From contig NZ_VUNI01000012.1 in NCBI RefSeq assembly GCF_009695765.1, forward strand, positions 25,566-89,565: 64,000 nucleotides of DNA, written 5' to 3'. Positions 1 through 8,568 of this stretch are shown one piece after another. Every line of letters begins with the position of its first letter. Position 1 is the stretch's first letter. A program made the translations under genes and the position numbers. The notes beneath the pieces were generated by a model. That model did no database searches. It saw only the letters and a list, made by a program, of their open reading frames with translations, and was not told the origin of the DNA. The DNA comes from Roseburia porci (GTDB taxonomy: Bacteria > Bacillota > Clostridia > Lachnospirales > Lachnospiraceae).

Positions 1-358
1 CGGTATAATGATACTGATAACGCTCTTTCATGCACAGTTCCAACGTGTTTTTGATGTAATCTTTCTGTTCCTCTGTACATGCGATCCTGCAGACCATATA
101 ATCCGCATTCGGAAAAACACGAAGAATCCTGCTCTTCTCTTCTTTTTCAAATCCTGCAAGAATCGGGATCGCCGGATTACGCCGTCCAACGCTGTATGCT
201 TCGTCCAGTCCTGCATCGAGTCCAAGTACAACATGCACATATTTCTGTTTGATCACATGACGGATGATGGATGCGAAAAACCCCGGTGTGTCCACAAACC
301 CCACATAAATGTATGTCTGTTTTTCTTTTTTACTGGAATTTATAGATTCTGTTTGCAA
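1..358 (-). CDS. Permuted papain-like (YiiX/YycO-type) protein, partial
   Basis: An open frame of 119 codons runs off the left edge, so the C-terminus is missing. The likely start is TTG at 358, with GGAGG about 8 nt upstream; this places the start inside the last codons of the glycosyltransferase (29-nt overlap), so the two are translationally linked. The protein reads YIYVGFVDTPGFFASIIRHV, later HVVLGLD and AYSVGRR. These resemble the entry, histidine and YS-GRR segments of permuted papain-like (NlpC/P60-clan) hydrolases. The family call rests on motif memory only. No signal peptide is seen. Confidence 0.6.
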   Translation of the reverse strand, partial: MQTESINSSKKEKQTYIYVGFVDTPGFFASIIRHVIKQKYVHVVLGLDAGLDEAYSVGRRNPAIPILAGFEKEEKSRILRVFPNADYMVCRIACTEEQKDYIKNTLELCMKERYQYHYT

Positions 359-1394
359 GACGATATCCTCCAATCGTAAGTTTTCCTCCCACTTTTCCAG
401 GGAGATACGTCAGCCCGCTGAGTGTACGATATTTGAGCTGGTAATATAAAGCCGCATTCCGTTTCCGAATATCCTGCCACAGCTGTTTTCGCTTCTGATA
501 TGCCTCAGGCGTATTGATGAGCAGCAGATGGATGGATGAAATTGCCATCATGATTGAAATATTTCTTCTCATATAAACTGCAAGTTTTGGGTGCTTTTTC
601 GCCACTTCATCCAAATTGGCACATTGTGATACCAGTCGGGTTACATAAATCTGCTGGTCGATCCGTTTCATCAGAACCTTTTCGTTTACAGACTGATCTT
701 CTCTTCCAAGATAATAATGGTACAGATCCACATCCATATAATAAATATGCTCGACCAGAGGTAATGGCTGATAAGAAAACAGATTATCCACATAAAACGT
801 ATGCTCCGGCAAATGGATATCCGCTCTTCTCAAAACATCCGTGCGGAATACCAGTGCATGCATGACAAGATACTGGGAAGGATGAAAATGTCCGATCGTA
901 TTCCATCCACAGAGCTGCTCGGCTGGAAATACGTTGCGGTAAGCCATCTGCTGTGTAATGCCTTCATCCAGATGGTCATAAATATAATTGCAGACAAACA
1001 GATCCGGAATCGTTGCATAGGAATCCTTCTTTTTCATGTCTGTAAATTTCTCGATATTGCCAAGCAGATGGTCAAATGCCTCATCATCCAGCCAGTCATC
1101 GGAATCCACGACTTTAAAATATGTTCCTGTTGCAGCCGCAAGTCCTGCATTCACTCCTGATCCATGTCCTCCGTTTTCTTTATGGATAACCTTTACGATA
1201 TTGTGATAGATCTGTGCATAATTATCTGCAATCTCACCTGTCCGGTCTGTAGACCCGTCGTCCACAATGATCACCTCCACCTGATCTCCCCCTTCAACTA
1301 AAGAGTCCAGGCATCTGCACATATAATCTTCCGAATTCCAGCATGGGACAACAATCGTCAGTAATTTTTCATTCATAGGATTCATCTCATTCAT
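330..1394 (-). CDS. Glycosyltransferase family 2
   Basis: A 354-residue GT-A type glycosyltransferase. The N-terminal Rossmann-like half has LLTIVVPCWN at residues 11-20, VDDGSTD near 44-50 and the metal/sugar-nucleotide DSDDW motif at 97-101, which are classic GT2 signatures. The C-terminal half is helical and basic with no clear membrane helix, so it probably acts at the cytoplasmic face on cell-surface polysaccharide or teichoic-acid-like acceptors. The substrate cannot be read from sequence. A GGAGG lies 12 nt upstream of the ATG. It is co-transcribed with the overlapping downstream papain-like gene. Confidence 0.9.
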   Translation of the reverse strand: MNEMNPMNEKLLTIVVPCWNSEDYMCRCLDSLVEGGDQVEVIIVDDGSTDRTGEIADNYAQIYHNIVKVIHKENGGHGSGVNAGLAAATGTYFKVVDSDDWLDDEAFDHLLGNIEKFTDMKKKDSYATIPDLFVCNYIYDHLDEGITQQMAYRNVFPAEQLCGWNTIGHFHPSQYLVMHALVFRTDVLRRADIHLPEHTFYVDNLFSYQPLPLVEHIYYMDVDLYHYYLGREDQSVNEKVLMKRIDQQIYVTRLVSQCANLDEVAKKHPKLAVYMRRNISIMMAISSIHLLLINTPEAYQKRKQLWQDIRKRNAALYYQLKYRTLSGLTYLPGKVGGKLTIGGYRLANRIYKFQ

Positions 1395-1585
1395 TTATTT
1401 TCTCATCCTCCTCATTCGTCAATCTTTTTCCTTATTCGCCTTTTTCCACTATATTAACAGACAAAAGTAAAGAAACTGTCACATTCTTCTTAACTTCACC
1501 TTAATAAATAACGTGAAAACTCTTAATTTATCTTCAGAATTTTTAAAAAAGTTAAAATCTGCAGCCTGGATTACACAAATTTTAC

Positions 1586-1615
1586 TTGACGAAACCGTAT
1601 TCCCACTCCTATAAT
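1586..1615 (+). promoter_or_regulatory. Sigma-A-type promoter of the glycerol-3-phosphate operon
   Basis: TTGACG at 1586-1591 and a perfect TATAAT at 1610-1615 are separated by 18 nt. The predicted start near 1622 gives a leader of about 115 nt before the first gene, and that leader contains a terminator-like hairpin. Confidence 0.75.
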
Positions 1616-1649
1616 AAAGATAAATAAAGAATGTATTACCAAGAGACAT

Positions 1650-1702
1650 GAGCAAGGTAAAGCAGACGAATTTCGATTCGTTTTGTTTTCCTTGCTCTTT
1701 TT
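1650..1702 (+). promoter_or_regulatory. Leader terminator hairpin, probable GlpP-controlled antitermination site
   Basis: GAGCAAGG (1650-1657) pairs with CCTTGCTC (1690-1697). An inner stem ACGAA/TTCGT extends the helix and TTTTT follows. This is an intrinsic-terminator shape lying between the operon promoter and its first ATG (1738). In Bacillus subtilis, GlpP with glycerol-3-phosphate prevents termination in glpD and glpFK leaders. A glpP gene sits at the far end of this same locus. The hairpin is seen; its control by GlpP is inferred from family knowledge and context. Confidence 0.7.
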
Positions 1703-1737
1703 GCATTTCAGGAATCATAGAAAAGGAGAGATATGAT

Positions 1738-3213
1738 ATGTATGATGTAGCTATTATCGGTGCAGGCGTAATAGGAAGCGCAATTGCACGTGAATTATCC
1801 AGATATCAGATCCATGCATGTGTGATTGAACGGGAGGAAGATGTATGCTGTGGCACCTCCAAAGCCAACAGTGCCATTATCCACGCTGGATTCGACGCAA
1901 CCCCGGGTACATTAAAAGCCAGATTAAATGTTCGCGGAAACGAAATGATGGACACCATCGCAAAGGAGCTGGATGTGCCATTTACCAGAAATGGTTCCCT
2001 TGTCGTCTGTACAAAAGATCAGGATCGCTCCGGTCTGGATAAACTCATGGAAAAAGGAAGTGCCAACCATGTCCCTGGACTTCGGATTCTTGAGCGTGAA
2101 GAGCTGATCAAGATGGAACCAAATCTTTCGGATGATGTTACCTGTGCGCTGTATGCACCAACCGGTGGAATCGTATGCCCTTTCCATCTGACCATGGCAT
2201 TTGCGGAAAATGCATATGACAACGGCGTTTCTTTTTATCTGAACACCGAGGTAACGGGCATTACCCGTTCCGAAAACGGTTACTGCATCAAAGTAAACCG
2301 AAAAGAAGGTGTATGCTCCGGAACTCCACTTGATCCGGGCACGCATACGATTGAGACCAAAGCGGTTGTTAATGCTGCCGGTGTCTACAGTGATGTTATG
2401 AATAACATGGTAAGCGGTCAGAAGCTTTCCATCACCGCAAGAAAAGGCGAATACATGCTCCTCGATAAAAGTGCCGGTGCCCATGTAAGCCATACCGTAT
2501 TCCAGCTGCCTGGCAAAATGGGAAAAGGTGTTCTCGTCACACCTACCGTACACGGCAATCTTCTTGTCGGACCAACCGCAACAGATATTGACAATAAAGA
2601 AGGCGTCAATACAACAGCAGACGGTCTGGATTACCTTGGGAAAACCGCCGCACTCAGTGTAAAAGACCTTCCGCTGCGTCAGGTGATTACTTCCTTTTCC
2701 GGTCTTCGTGCACACGAAACCCAGAATGACTTCATCATCGGAGAGCTTGCGGATGCACCAGGATTTTTCAATGCAGCAGGCATCGAATCCCCTGGGCTTT
2801 CCTCCGCTCCTGCAATTGGAGAAATGGTTGCCGGTATGATCGCTGAAAAATACGCTCTGGAGAAAAACCCTGATTTTTGCGCAACACGAAAAGGCATCCT
2901 GCGACCGGAAACCTTATCTCTTGAAGAACGCAATGCCCTGATCCGGAAACAGCCTGCATACGGAAATATCATCTGCCGCTGTGAAATGATCACAGAGGGC
3001 GAGATTATAGACGCAATCCACCGTTCTCTCGGTGCCCGCTCCCTGGATGCCGTAAAACGCCGTACACGCGCCGGAATGGGACGCTGTCAGGCTGGTTTCT
3101 GTTCTCCACGAACCATGGAGATTCTGGAACGCGAAGTACCTATGAGTATGTTTGAGATTACCAAAAACGGTGGTAAATCCAAATTCGTTGTTGGACAAAA
3201 CAAAGAAATTTAA
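1738..3213 (+). CDS. glpA: Anaerobic glycerol-3-phosphate dehydrogenase GlpA-like, FAD/BFD domains
   Basis: 491 residues from the ATG at 1738 (GGAGAG upstream). The open frame extends further upstream, but that stretch is the leader hairpin. The N-terminus carries the FAD-binding GAGVIG and GTSKANSAIIHAGFD, typical of glycerol-3-phosphate dehydrogenases of the DAO superfamily. The C-terminus carries a BFD-type [2Fe-2S] domain (CRCEMITEGEI, then RAGMGRCQAGFC). The expected reaction is oxidation of glycerol-3-phosphate to dihydroxyacetone phosphate, passing electrons to its operon partners. It is first of three genes with short gaps (13 nt, then 2 nt). Confidence 0.85.
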   Translation: MYDVAIIGAGVIGSAIARELSRYQIHACVIEREEDVCCGTSKANSAIIHAGFDATPGTLKARLNVRGNEMMDTIAKELDVPFTRNGSLVVCTKDQDRSGLDKLMEKGSANHVPGLRILEREELIKMEPNLSDDVTCALYAPTGGIVCPFHLTMAFAENAYDNGVSFYLNTEVTGITRSENGYCIKVNRKEGVCSGTPLDPGTHTIETKAVVNAAGVYSDVMNNMVSGQKLSITARKGEYMLLDKSAGAHVSHTVFQLPGKMGKGVLVTPTVHGNLLVGPTATDIDNKEGVNTTADGLDYLGKTAALSVKDLPLRQVITSFSGLRAHETQNDFIIGELADAPGFFNAAGIESPGLSSAPAIGEMVAGMIAEKYALEKNPDFCATRKGILRPETLSLEERNALIRKQPAYGNIICRCEMITEGEIIDAIHRSLGARSLDAVKRRTRAGMGRCQAGFCSPRTMEILEREVPMSMFEITKNGGKSKFVVGQNKEI

Positions 3214-3226
3214 GGAGGGCACATCA

Positions 3227-4489
3227 ATGAAAGCATATGATTTAGTAATCGTCGGCGGCGGTCCTGCCGGACTTGCTGCAGCCGTATCTGCAAGAGATCA
3301 TGGAATCGAAAGTATTTTGATCATAGAAAGAGATAAAGAACTTGGTGGAATCTTAAACCAGTGCATCCACAACGGTTTTGGACTTCACACCTTTAAAGAA
3401 GAGCTTACCGGACCGGAATACGCAGCACGTTTTGCCGATCAGGTCCGCGAACGCCAGATTGAGTACAAACTGAATACGATGGTCATGGATATCTCACAGG
3501 ATAAAAAAGTAACTGCCATGAACCGCGAAGACGGTATGTTTGAAATACAGGCAAAAGCAATCATTCTTGCCATGGGCTGCCGTGAAAGAAGCCGCGGAGC
3601 ATTAAACATTCCGGGGTATCGTCCCGCCGGTATCTACTCTGCTGGAACTGCACAGCGCCTGGTCAACATGGAAGGCTATATGCCTGGAAAAGAAGTTGTC
3701 ATTCTCGGCTCCGGTGACATTGGCCTCATCATGGCACGCCGCATGACCTTAGAAGGTGCCAAAGTCAAGGTTGTCGCTGAACTGATGCCGTACTCCGGCG
3801 GTCTGAAGCGCAATATCGTGCAATGTCTGAATGATTTTGATATTCCTCTGAAGTTAAGCCATACAGTTGTCGACATTGAGGGAAAAGAACGTGTGGAAGC
3901 GGTAACCATCGCCGAAGTTGGACCTGACCGCAAGCCGATCCCTGGAACCGAGATCCGTTACACCTGTGACACACTGCTGCTCTCCTGCGGACTTCTTCCG
4001 GAAAACGAATTAAGCCGTTCCGCAGGCGTCGAGCTCAGTCCGGTCACATCCGGTCCAATCGTAAATGACAGCCTTGAAACCAGTATCGATGGTGTATTTG
4101 CCTGTGGAAATGTACTTCATGTACACGATCTTGTCGATTATGTATCCCAGGAAGCCACTACAGCCGGAAAGAATGCGGCTTCCTATATCCAGCATGGCAA
4201 AACAAAAGATGCCAAAATCGTGGAGATCATTCCGGAAGGCGGTGTACGCTACACCGTACCGAAGTTTGTCCGTCCAACCGAGATGGAAGACAAACTGACC
4301 GTCCGTTTCCGCGTCGGAGCAGTCTACAAGAATTGTGCAATTGCAACCTATTACGATGGCACACTGATCAATAAACGGAAACGTCCTGTCATGGCTCCAG
4401 GTGAAATGGAGCAGGTCATTCTGGACAAATCCAAACTGGCTGAGTTCCCGGATCTTTCAAAGATCACGGTAAGAATCGAGGAGGCATAG
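3227..4489 (+). CDS. FAD-dependent pyridine nucleotide-disulfide oxidoreductase family protein (GlpB-like role)
   Basis: 420 residues from the ATG at 3227, with AAGGAGGG 8 nt upstream. It has an N-terminal FAD site (VGGGPAGLAAA, then ELGGILNQC with a single cysteine), a second dinucleotide site (VILGSGDIGLIMARRM) and the late FAD motif DGVFACGNV. The C-terminal 80 residues form an extra domain found in the Firmicutes glp-locus version. It probably takes electrons from the preceding dehydrogenase and passes them to NAD or a redox carrier. The physiological acceptor is not readable from sequence. Confidence 0.8.
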   Translation: MKAYDLVIVGGGPAGLAAAVSARDHGIESILIIERDKELGGILNQCIHNGFGLHTFKEELTGPEYAARFADQVRERQIEYKLNTMVMDISQDKKVTAMNREDGMFEIQAKAIILAMGCRERSRGALNIPGYRPAGIYSAGTAQRLVNMEGYMPGKEVVILGSGDIGLIMARRMTLEGAKVKVVAELMPYSGGLKRNIVQCLNDFDIPLKLSHTVVDIEGKERVEAVTIAEVGPDRKPIPGTEIRYTCDTLLLSCGLLPENELSRSAGVELSPVTSGPIVNDSLETSIDGVFACGNVLHVHDLVDYVSQEATTAGKNAASYIQHGKTKDAKIVEIIPEGGVRYTVPKFVRPTEMEDKLTVRFRVGAVYKNCAIATYYDGTLINKRKRPVMAPGEMEQVILDKSKLAEFPDLSKITVRIEEA

Positions 4490-4491
4490 CT

Positions 4492-4863
4492 ATGAGTGAA
4501 ATCAGAGATCTTACATGTATCGGCTGCCCTTTGGGATGCAGCATTCAGGTAACCTTAGAAAACAAAGAAGTAAAAGAAGTCAGGGGGAATACCTGCCCAC
4601 GCGGTGATGCCTATGCAAGAAAAGAAGTTACCAATCCAACCCGTATCGTCACATCTACCGTCCGGGTCAGCGGTGGAAAATCGATCATGGTCTCCTGTAA
4701 AACAGCAGAAGATGTTCCAAAAAATAAAATTTTCGATGTGACCGCAGCGCTCAAAGATATTACCGTAAATGCCCCAGTCCATATCGGAGATATCCTTGTC
4801 CCGGATGTTGCTCATACCGGTGTTTCCATTATTGCAACAAAAAATGTGGAAAAAGCGGATTAA
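4492..4863 (+). CDS. DUF1667 small cysteine-rich redox protein
   Basis: 123 residues, starting 2 nt after the preceding stop, so translational coupling is likely. CIGCPLGCSI and then NTCPRGDAYARKEV supply four N-terminal cysteines in an arrangement suited to an iron-sulfur cluster or zinc. The rest contains VTSTVRVSGG and ends with VSIIATKNVEKAD. This small family regularly follows GlpA-like and FAD oxidoreductase genes in Clostridia and is thought to act as the third subunit of the glycerol-3-phosphate oxidising complex. The function is inferred from context. Confidence 0.8.
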   Translation: MSEIRDLTCIGCPLGCSIQVTLENKEVKEVRGNTCPRGDAYARKEVTNPTRIVTSTVRVSGGKSIMVSCKTAEDVPKNKIFDVTAALKDITVNAPVHIGDILVPDVAHTGVSIIATKNVEKAD

Positions 4864-4885
4864 AACATAATTTCCCATGAATTTA

Positions 4886-4919
4886 AAAAGTGCCGGAATC
4901 CTTTGATTCCGGCACTTTT
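4886..4919. terminator. Bidirectional intrinsic terminator
   Basis: A perfect 15-bp stem, AAAAGTGCCGGAATC with its complement, around a CTTT loop. A-tract and T-tract ends let it serve both the rightward glycerol-3-phosphate operon and the leftward glpP gene. Confidence 0.9.
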
Positions 4920-4943
4920 CCTGTCTGACTCATATTCTTTTAT

Positions 4944-5510
4944 CTATACAAACCAGATCTTCTCATTCGTGGAAGATACACTGATCACCCCTGCATCCAG
5001 AAGTTCCATAATATCTTCTTTTTCTGAAACAAGACCTCCGGCAATGACCGGTGTGGAAGAGAGATTACAGATTCTCGCAACCACCTTCGGCATAAGTGCC
5101 GGAAGGATCTCAATCAGATCCGGCTTTGCACTTTTCAGCTGTCTTTCAATATTCTCATACGCCATGGAATCAATCACAAACAAACGCAGGATCGTATACA
5201 AAGAAAGCTCCTTTGCCCGTTTGATCAGTGCTGGCTTGGTCGTGATGATTCCATCAGCCTGTGTATATTTATGAATAAAATCGACTGCAATTTCTTTGGA
5301 ACTGAGCCCCGTGATCAGATCCAGATGCACCATTGCGATCTTACCGGCGGATTTCACCTCTGCAACAATATCTGCAATCGAACAGATATCTCCATACAGA
5401 ATAAAGATCACGCGGCTGTCTGACTCTTTGCATTTTGCAAGACCTTGGTCATCCTTAATCGCAGCAATAACCGGAGAATCCTCCAGCGCTTCACGAAATT
5501 CTTTCTTCAT
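4944..5510 (-). CDS. glpP: GlpP glycerol-3-phosphate-responsive antiterminator
   Basis: 188 residues, full length for the family. It reads as GlpP throughout: SPVIAAIKDD near the N-terminus, FILYGDICSI, MVHLDLITGLSSKEIAVDFI, GIITTKPALIKRAKE, DLIEILPALMPKV and PVIAGGLVSEKEDI. The fold is a TIM barrel related to glycerophosphodiesterases; with glycerol-3-phosphate bound it acts on nascent mRNA to prevent termination. It converges on the glpA operon, whose leader has a matching terminator hairpin (1650-1702), so that operon is the obvious target. A glpF/glpK operon is not in the window. Confidence 0.92.
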   Translation of the reverse strand: MKKEFREALEDSPVIAAIKDDQGLAKCKESDSRVIFILYGDICSIADIVAEVKSAGKIAMVHLDLITGLSSKEIAVDFIHKYTQADGIITTKPALIKRAKELSLYTILRLFVIDSMAYENIERQLKSAKPDLIEILPALMPKVVARICNLSSTPVIAGGLVSEKEDIMELLDAGVISVSSTNEKIWFV

Positions 5511-5541
5511 ATGTTCCTCGCTTTGCTGTTATACCAGTCGA

Positions 5542-6735
5542 TTATGCAGCCTGTACATCTTTTTTCTTATCACTCATGACAATCTTTAATAAGATTGGTG
5601 TGATCAATGTTGTAACAATAACAACGATAACAATCGGAGCAAACAGATCATCATCCAGAAGTCCTACACTGTATCCTTTCTGGGCAACAATCAGTGCAAC
5701 CTCACCACGTGAGATCATTCCAACACCGACCTGAAGCGCTTCACTCCAGTTACATCCGCAGATCTTTGCACCAAGTCCGCATCCGACTACTTTGGTAAGG
5801 ATTGCAATTACAATTAAGATAATCGAAAATACGATCAGACTCGGTGTAATCGAATCAATTGATACCTTAAGTCCGACACTTGCAAAGAACACCGGTGAAA
5901 AGATCAGATAAGAAGAAATCTCTGTTCTTCTCTCGATATAATGCTCTACCTTCATACTACAGAACATCAGACCTGCAAAATATGCTCCGGTAATATCTGC
6001 AATTCCAAATCCGACTTCTGAGAAGTAAGAAAGCAGGAAGCAGAAAGCTACTGCAATAATTACGGTTCTTCTCTGCTCATCATGTGTTTCGATACGGAAT
6101 TTAAGCTTTCTCATAACGATTGCAAGTACAAAGAGCACTACAAAGTATAACAGGATCTTTCCAATAACAGCGAATGGACTTACTGACGGGTCCTGTAAGC
6201 TTGTTACAATGGTAAGAACAATAATTCCGAGGATATCATCGATAACGGCTGCACCAAGGATGGTTGTTCCGACTTTTCCTTTTAATTTACCAAGCTCTCT
6301 CAGTGTCTCAACTGTAATACTTACGGATGTTGCTGTAAGCACAACACCGACGAATATTGCTTTTAAAACTGCCGTATAATCGGACAGATCGGAATGGAAG
6401 AACAATGCGAAGCTTACCGCGCCTCCGATCAGTGGAACAATGACTCCGACAAGTGCAGTTACAAATGATGCTTTCGCATTCGCTTTTAAATCCTGCATGT
6501 TTGTCTCAAGACCTGCGGTAAACATCAACAGAATAACACCGATCTCCGCTGTGTATTCAATGAATGTTCCAGTCTCCCCATCAACAGGAATCCAGTTTAA
6601 AAATGATGGTCCTAAGATAACTCCGGCGATCAGTGCCCCAACGACAGCCGGCATGCTGACTTTACGTGAAAATAATCCGAGAACCTTTGTGGAAATAAGA
6701 ATAATTGCCAAACAAAGTATGAATCTGTAATCCAT
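5542..6735 (-). CDS. Cation:proton antiporter, CPA2/KefB-NapA family
   Basis: 397 residues from the ATG at 6735 (AGAGGGG upstream); an ATG 81 nt further up is in frame but has no ribosome-binding site. About twelve hydrophobic segments span residues 3-390. Family marks include MPAVVGALIAGVILGPS near the N-terminus, AVIDDILGIIVL (the paired-acid ion site) and GMISRGEVALIVAQKG. It probably exchanges sodium or potassium for protons across the cytoplasmic membrane. There is no TrkA-N domain, unlike full KefB. It stands alone. Confidence 0.88.
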   Translation of the reverse strand: MDYRFILCLAIILISTKVLGLFSRKVSMPAVVGALIAGVILGPSFLNWIPVDGETGTFIEYTAEIGVILLMFTAGLETNMQDLKANAKASFVTALVGVIVPLIGGAVSFALFFHSDLSDYTAVLKAIFVGVVLTATSVSITVETLRELGKLKGKVGTTILGAAVIDDILGIIVLTIVTSLQDPSVSPFAVIGKILLYFVVLFVLAIVMRKLKFRIETHDEQRRTVIIAVAFCFLLSYFSEVGFGIADITGAYFAGLMFCSMKVEHYIERRTEISSYLIFSPVFFASVGLKVSIDSITPSLIVFSIILIVIAILTKVVGCGLGAKICGCNWSEALQVGVGMISRGEVALIVAQKGYSVGLLDDDLFAPIVIVVIVTTLITPILLKIVMSDKKKDVQAA

Positions 6736-6946
6736 AATTTTCCCCTCTTTCTGGTTATTATAGGTGCGTGTACAACCTATGTTTTTATCATATGAATCAT
6801 ACCCCATAAATCTCAATAAATCAATTCAATTTTTCACTATAAAAGATATGATTTCAGACATTTTTTTGTGTATAAATCTGACACTTTCTGGCTCCTTTTG
6901 AGCGACCAGAATTTCTAAGAATTCCACGCACTTTCCACACAAAATG

Positions 6947-7062
6947 AAGAGAGACTGTATAGCGGGTACTACACAGTCTCTCTTCGAGGAGTTTAGTTAT
7001 GAAAATGTTTATTTAATAAAAAGGGAATAATTGTTTGAAGGTTTTCATCCCTTCAACAATGA
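6947..7062 (+). other. Gap region: strong hairpin, micro-ORF and second hairpin
   Basis: The 460-bp gap between murI and the antiporter contains an exact 12-bp inverted repeat (AAGAGAGACTGT, 6947-6958, with 6973-6984). It is followed directly by GAGGAG and a five-codon frame ATG AAA ATG TTT ATT TAA. A second inverted repeat then follows (TTGTTTGAAGG at 7031-7041 with CCTTCAACAA at 7050-7059). It could be a small structured RNA on the plus strand or terminator structures for the leftward murI transcript. The function is unknown. Confidence 0.4.
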
Positions 7063-7156
7063 TTAGTATACTTGGAAAATGTGACAGAATTATGTCCGAA
7101 TTCCAAAACATTTCTAAACTTCTCCATAAAAAATTTATACTTAATTTATAAATTAC

Positions 7157-7184
7157 CCTGTGGTCTAAAAGCCCATACCACAGG
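7157..7184 (-). terminator. Terminator-like hairpin after murI
   Basis: CCTGTGGT (7157-7164) pairs with ACCACAGG (7177-7184), just downstream of the murI stop on the minus strand. The T-tract is poor, so it is a weak candidate. Confidence 0.4.
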
Positions 7185-7195
7185 CGGCTTCGCGG

Positions 7196-7978
7196 CTATT
7201 TTTGTAGTAAATAATGACACAGTTCCAGCTTCTTCGGATCATCCAGACTGCAGTGAAATTCGACCGTTCCTTTTTCCGTCCGCTCACTCAAAAGATCACA
7301 TGCTGCCAGTCGTCTTTTCATCTCACGCGCTGTCCCCGGTGCACCGTCAAAAATCTGCACATCCGGTCCAAGCACTTCCTGGATCATTTCCTTTGCAAAC
7401 GGATAGTGTGTGCATCCAAGAACCGCTGCATCCACTTTCTTTTCCCGAAACTCAAACAACAGTTCTGTCAGATATTTTTTCAAATCGTCACCGTGCAGAT
7501 CGCCACGTTCCACAAAATCCATAAGCCCCGGACATGGAAGCGGAATAATCTCCCCCTGATCCTCGTAACGCTGCATCAGCTTTCTGAATTTTTCCTCACG
7601 GATCGTCATCGGAGTCGCCATAACAAGAACCCTCGGATGCTCTTTACAGAGAACCGCCGGTTTTACTGCCGGTTCGATTCCTACAATCGGAATCTCAGGG
7701 TATTTTTCCCTCAGCACACGTACTGCTGCACTGGTTGCTGTATTGCACGCCACAACCAGACCTTTTGCCCCGGCATCAAACAATTCCTTTGCATGTGTGC
7801 AGGTCAGGCTGCGAACCTCCTCCAGCGATTTGGTTCCATAGGGAGCATTTTTCGAATCTCCAAAAAATATAAAATTCTCATTTGGCATCACTTTGACGAG
7901 TTCGCGAAGCACGCTGATTCCACCGACTCCGGAGTCAAAGACAGCGATTGGATTCTCTCTCTTTAAAACATATGCCAC
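7196..7978 (-). CDS. murI: Glutamate racemase MurI
   Basis: 260 residues if translation starts at GTG 7978. A GTG at 7987 is in frame but sits 1-2 nt from the AAAGGA, while 7978 has proper spacing of about 9 nt. The sequence contains IAVFDSGVGGISVLREL, GDSKNAPYG, the first catalytic cysteine in VVACNTATSAA and the second in GCTHYPF. It interconverts L- and D-glutamate to supply D-Glu for peptidoglycan in the cytoplasm. It is complete and normal in length. Confidence 0.93.
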   Translation of the reverse strand: MAYVLKRENPIAVFDSGVGGISVLRELVKVMPNENFIFFGDSKNAPYGTKSLEEVRSLTCTHAKELFDAGAKGLVVACNTATSAAVRVLREKYPEIPIVGIEPAVKPAVLCKEHPRVLVMATPMTIREEKFRKLMQRYEDQGEIIPLPCPGLMDFVERGDLHGDDLKKYLTELLFEFREKKVDAAVLGCTHYPFAKEMIQEVLGPDVQIFDGAPGTAREMKRRLAACDLLSERTEKGTVEFHCSLDDPKKLELCHYLLQK

Positions 7979-8013
7979 GGCCAGCACTTCCTTTCTTACA
8001 TTTTATAACTTAC

Positions 8014-8042
8014 TTTTCAACCCATTATTCCTATGGTATAAT
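8014..8042 (+). promoter_or_regulatory. Promoter of the zinc-ribbon gene
   Basis: TATAAT at 8037-8042 lies 17 nt after a weak -35 (TTTTCA, 8014-8019). It stands divergent to murI and 39 nt before the next ATG. Confidence 0.5.
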
Positions 8043-8080
8043 AATACTACTAGAACTTATTACCCAGGGGAGGGACAACT

Positions 8081-8518
8081 ATGAGGGAAAACGTCGGACT
8101 TTTCGATTCGGTTAAATTCTGCCAGTATTGTGGCAAACCACTTCCGGATACTTATAAACAGGATCTTTGTCCTATCTGCTATGAAAACCAGCTTTTCCAG
8201 CAGGTTAAGGAATATATCCGTGAAAACGATGTAAATGAATTTGACGTTGCATCGCATTTTCATATTCCGCTTTCCCGTGTGAAATCCTGGATCCGGGAAG
8301 GACGCATCGAATACAAGGAGAATACCATTCAGCCTGCCCTGCGCAATCTTCACTGCCAGAAATGCGGTGCCCCGATCAGCTTTGGCTCACTCTGCTCCAA
8401 CTGCCTGAAGAAACAGAACCGGCACGGAACTTCCTATGTTTCACCGAAAAAATCTGGTATTCCCGAACATATGCGCTTTTTTAACTCGGAAAATACCAGA
8501 ACTGACGAAGATGAATAA
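8081..8518 (+). CDS. Zinc-ribbon, MerR-like DNA-binding protein (YvyF/flagellar-operon-protein type)
   Basis: 145 residues with GGGGAGGG upstream. The N-terminus has two CxxC pairs (FCQYCGKPL, LCPICYENQ) and the C-terminus two more (HCQKCGAPI, LCSNCLKKQ), so it probably binds two zinc ions. Between them EFDVASHFHIPLSRVKSWIREGRI resembles the helix-turn-helix of MerR/excisionase proteins. This layout matches the YvyF-like family named after flagellar operons. No flagellar gene is nearby, so it may be a stand-alone regulator. Targets cannot be inferred. Confidence 0.65.
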   Translation: MRENVGLFDSVKFCQYCGKPLPDTYKQDLCPICYENQLFQQVKEYIRENDVNEFDVASHFHIPLSRVKSWIREGRIEYKENTIQPALRNLHCQKCGAPISFGSLCSNCLKKQNRHGTSYVSPKKSGIPEHMRFFNSENTRTDEDE

Positions 8519-8531
8519 TCCTTCAAATATC

Positions 8532-8568
8532 AGAGCACATCCCATAACGGGATGTGCTCTTTTTCTTT
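8532..8568. terminator. Bidirectional intrinsic terminator
   Basis: AGAGCACATCCC (8532-8543) and GGGATGTGCTCT (8549-8560) form a perfect 12-bp stem with a 5-nt loop, followed by TTTTCTTTT. It separates the convergent zinc-ribbon gene and suf genes. Confidence 0.92.

Noticed and set aside
1924..2715. 263-codon minus-strand frame
   Set aside because: Fully antisense to glpA, no ribosome-binding site, low-complexity composition typical of a shadow.
7214..7966. 250-codon plus-strand frame opposite murI
   Set aside because: Antisense to a complete glutamate racemase with both catalytic cysteines; no start site.
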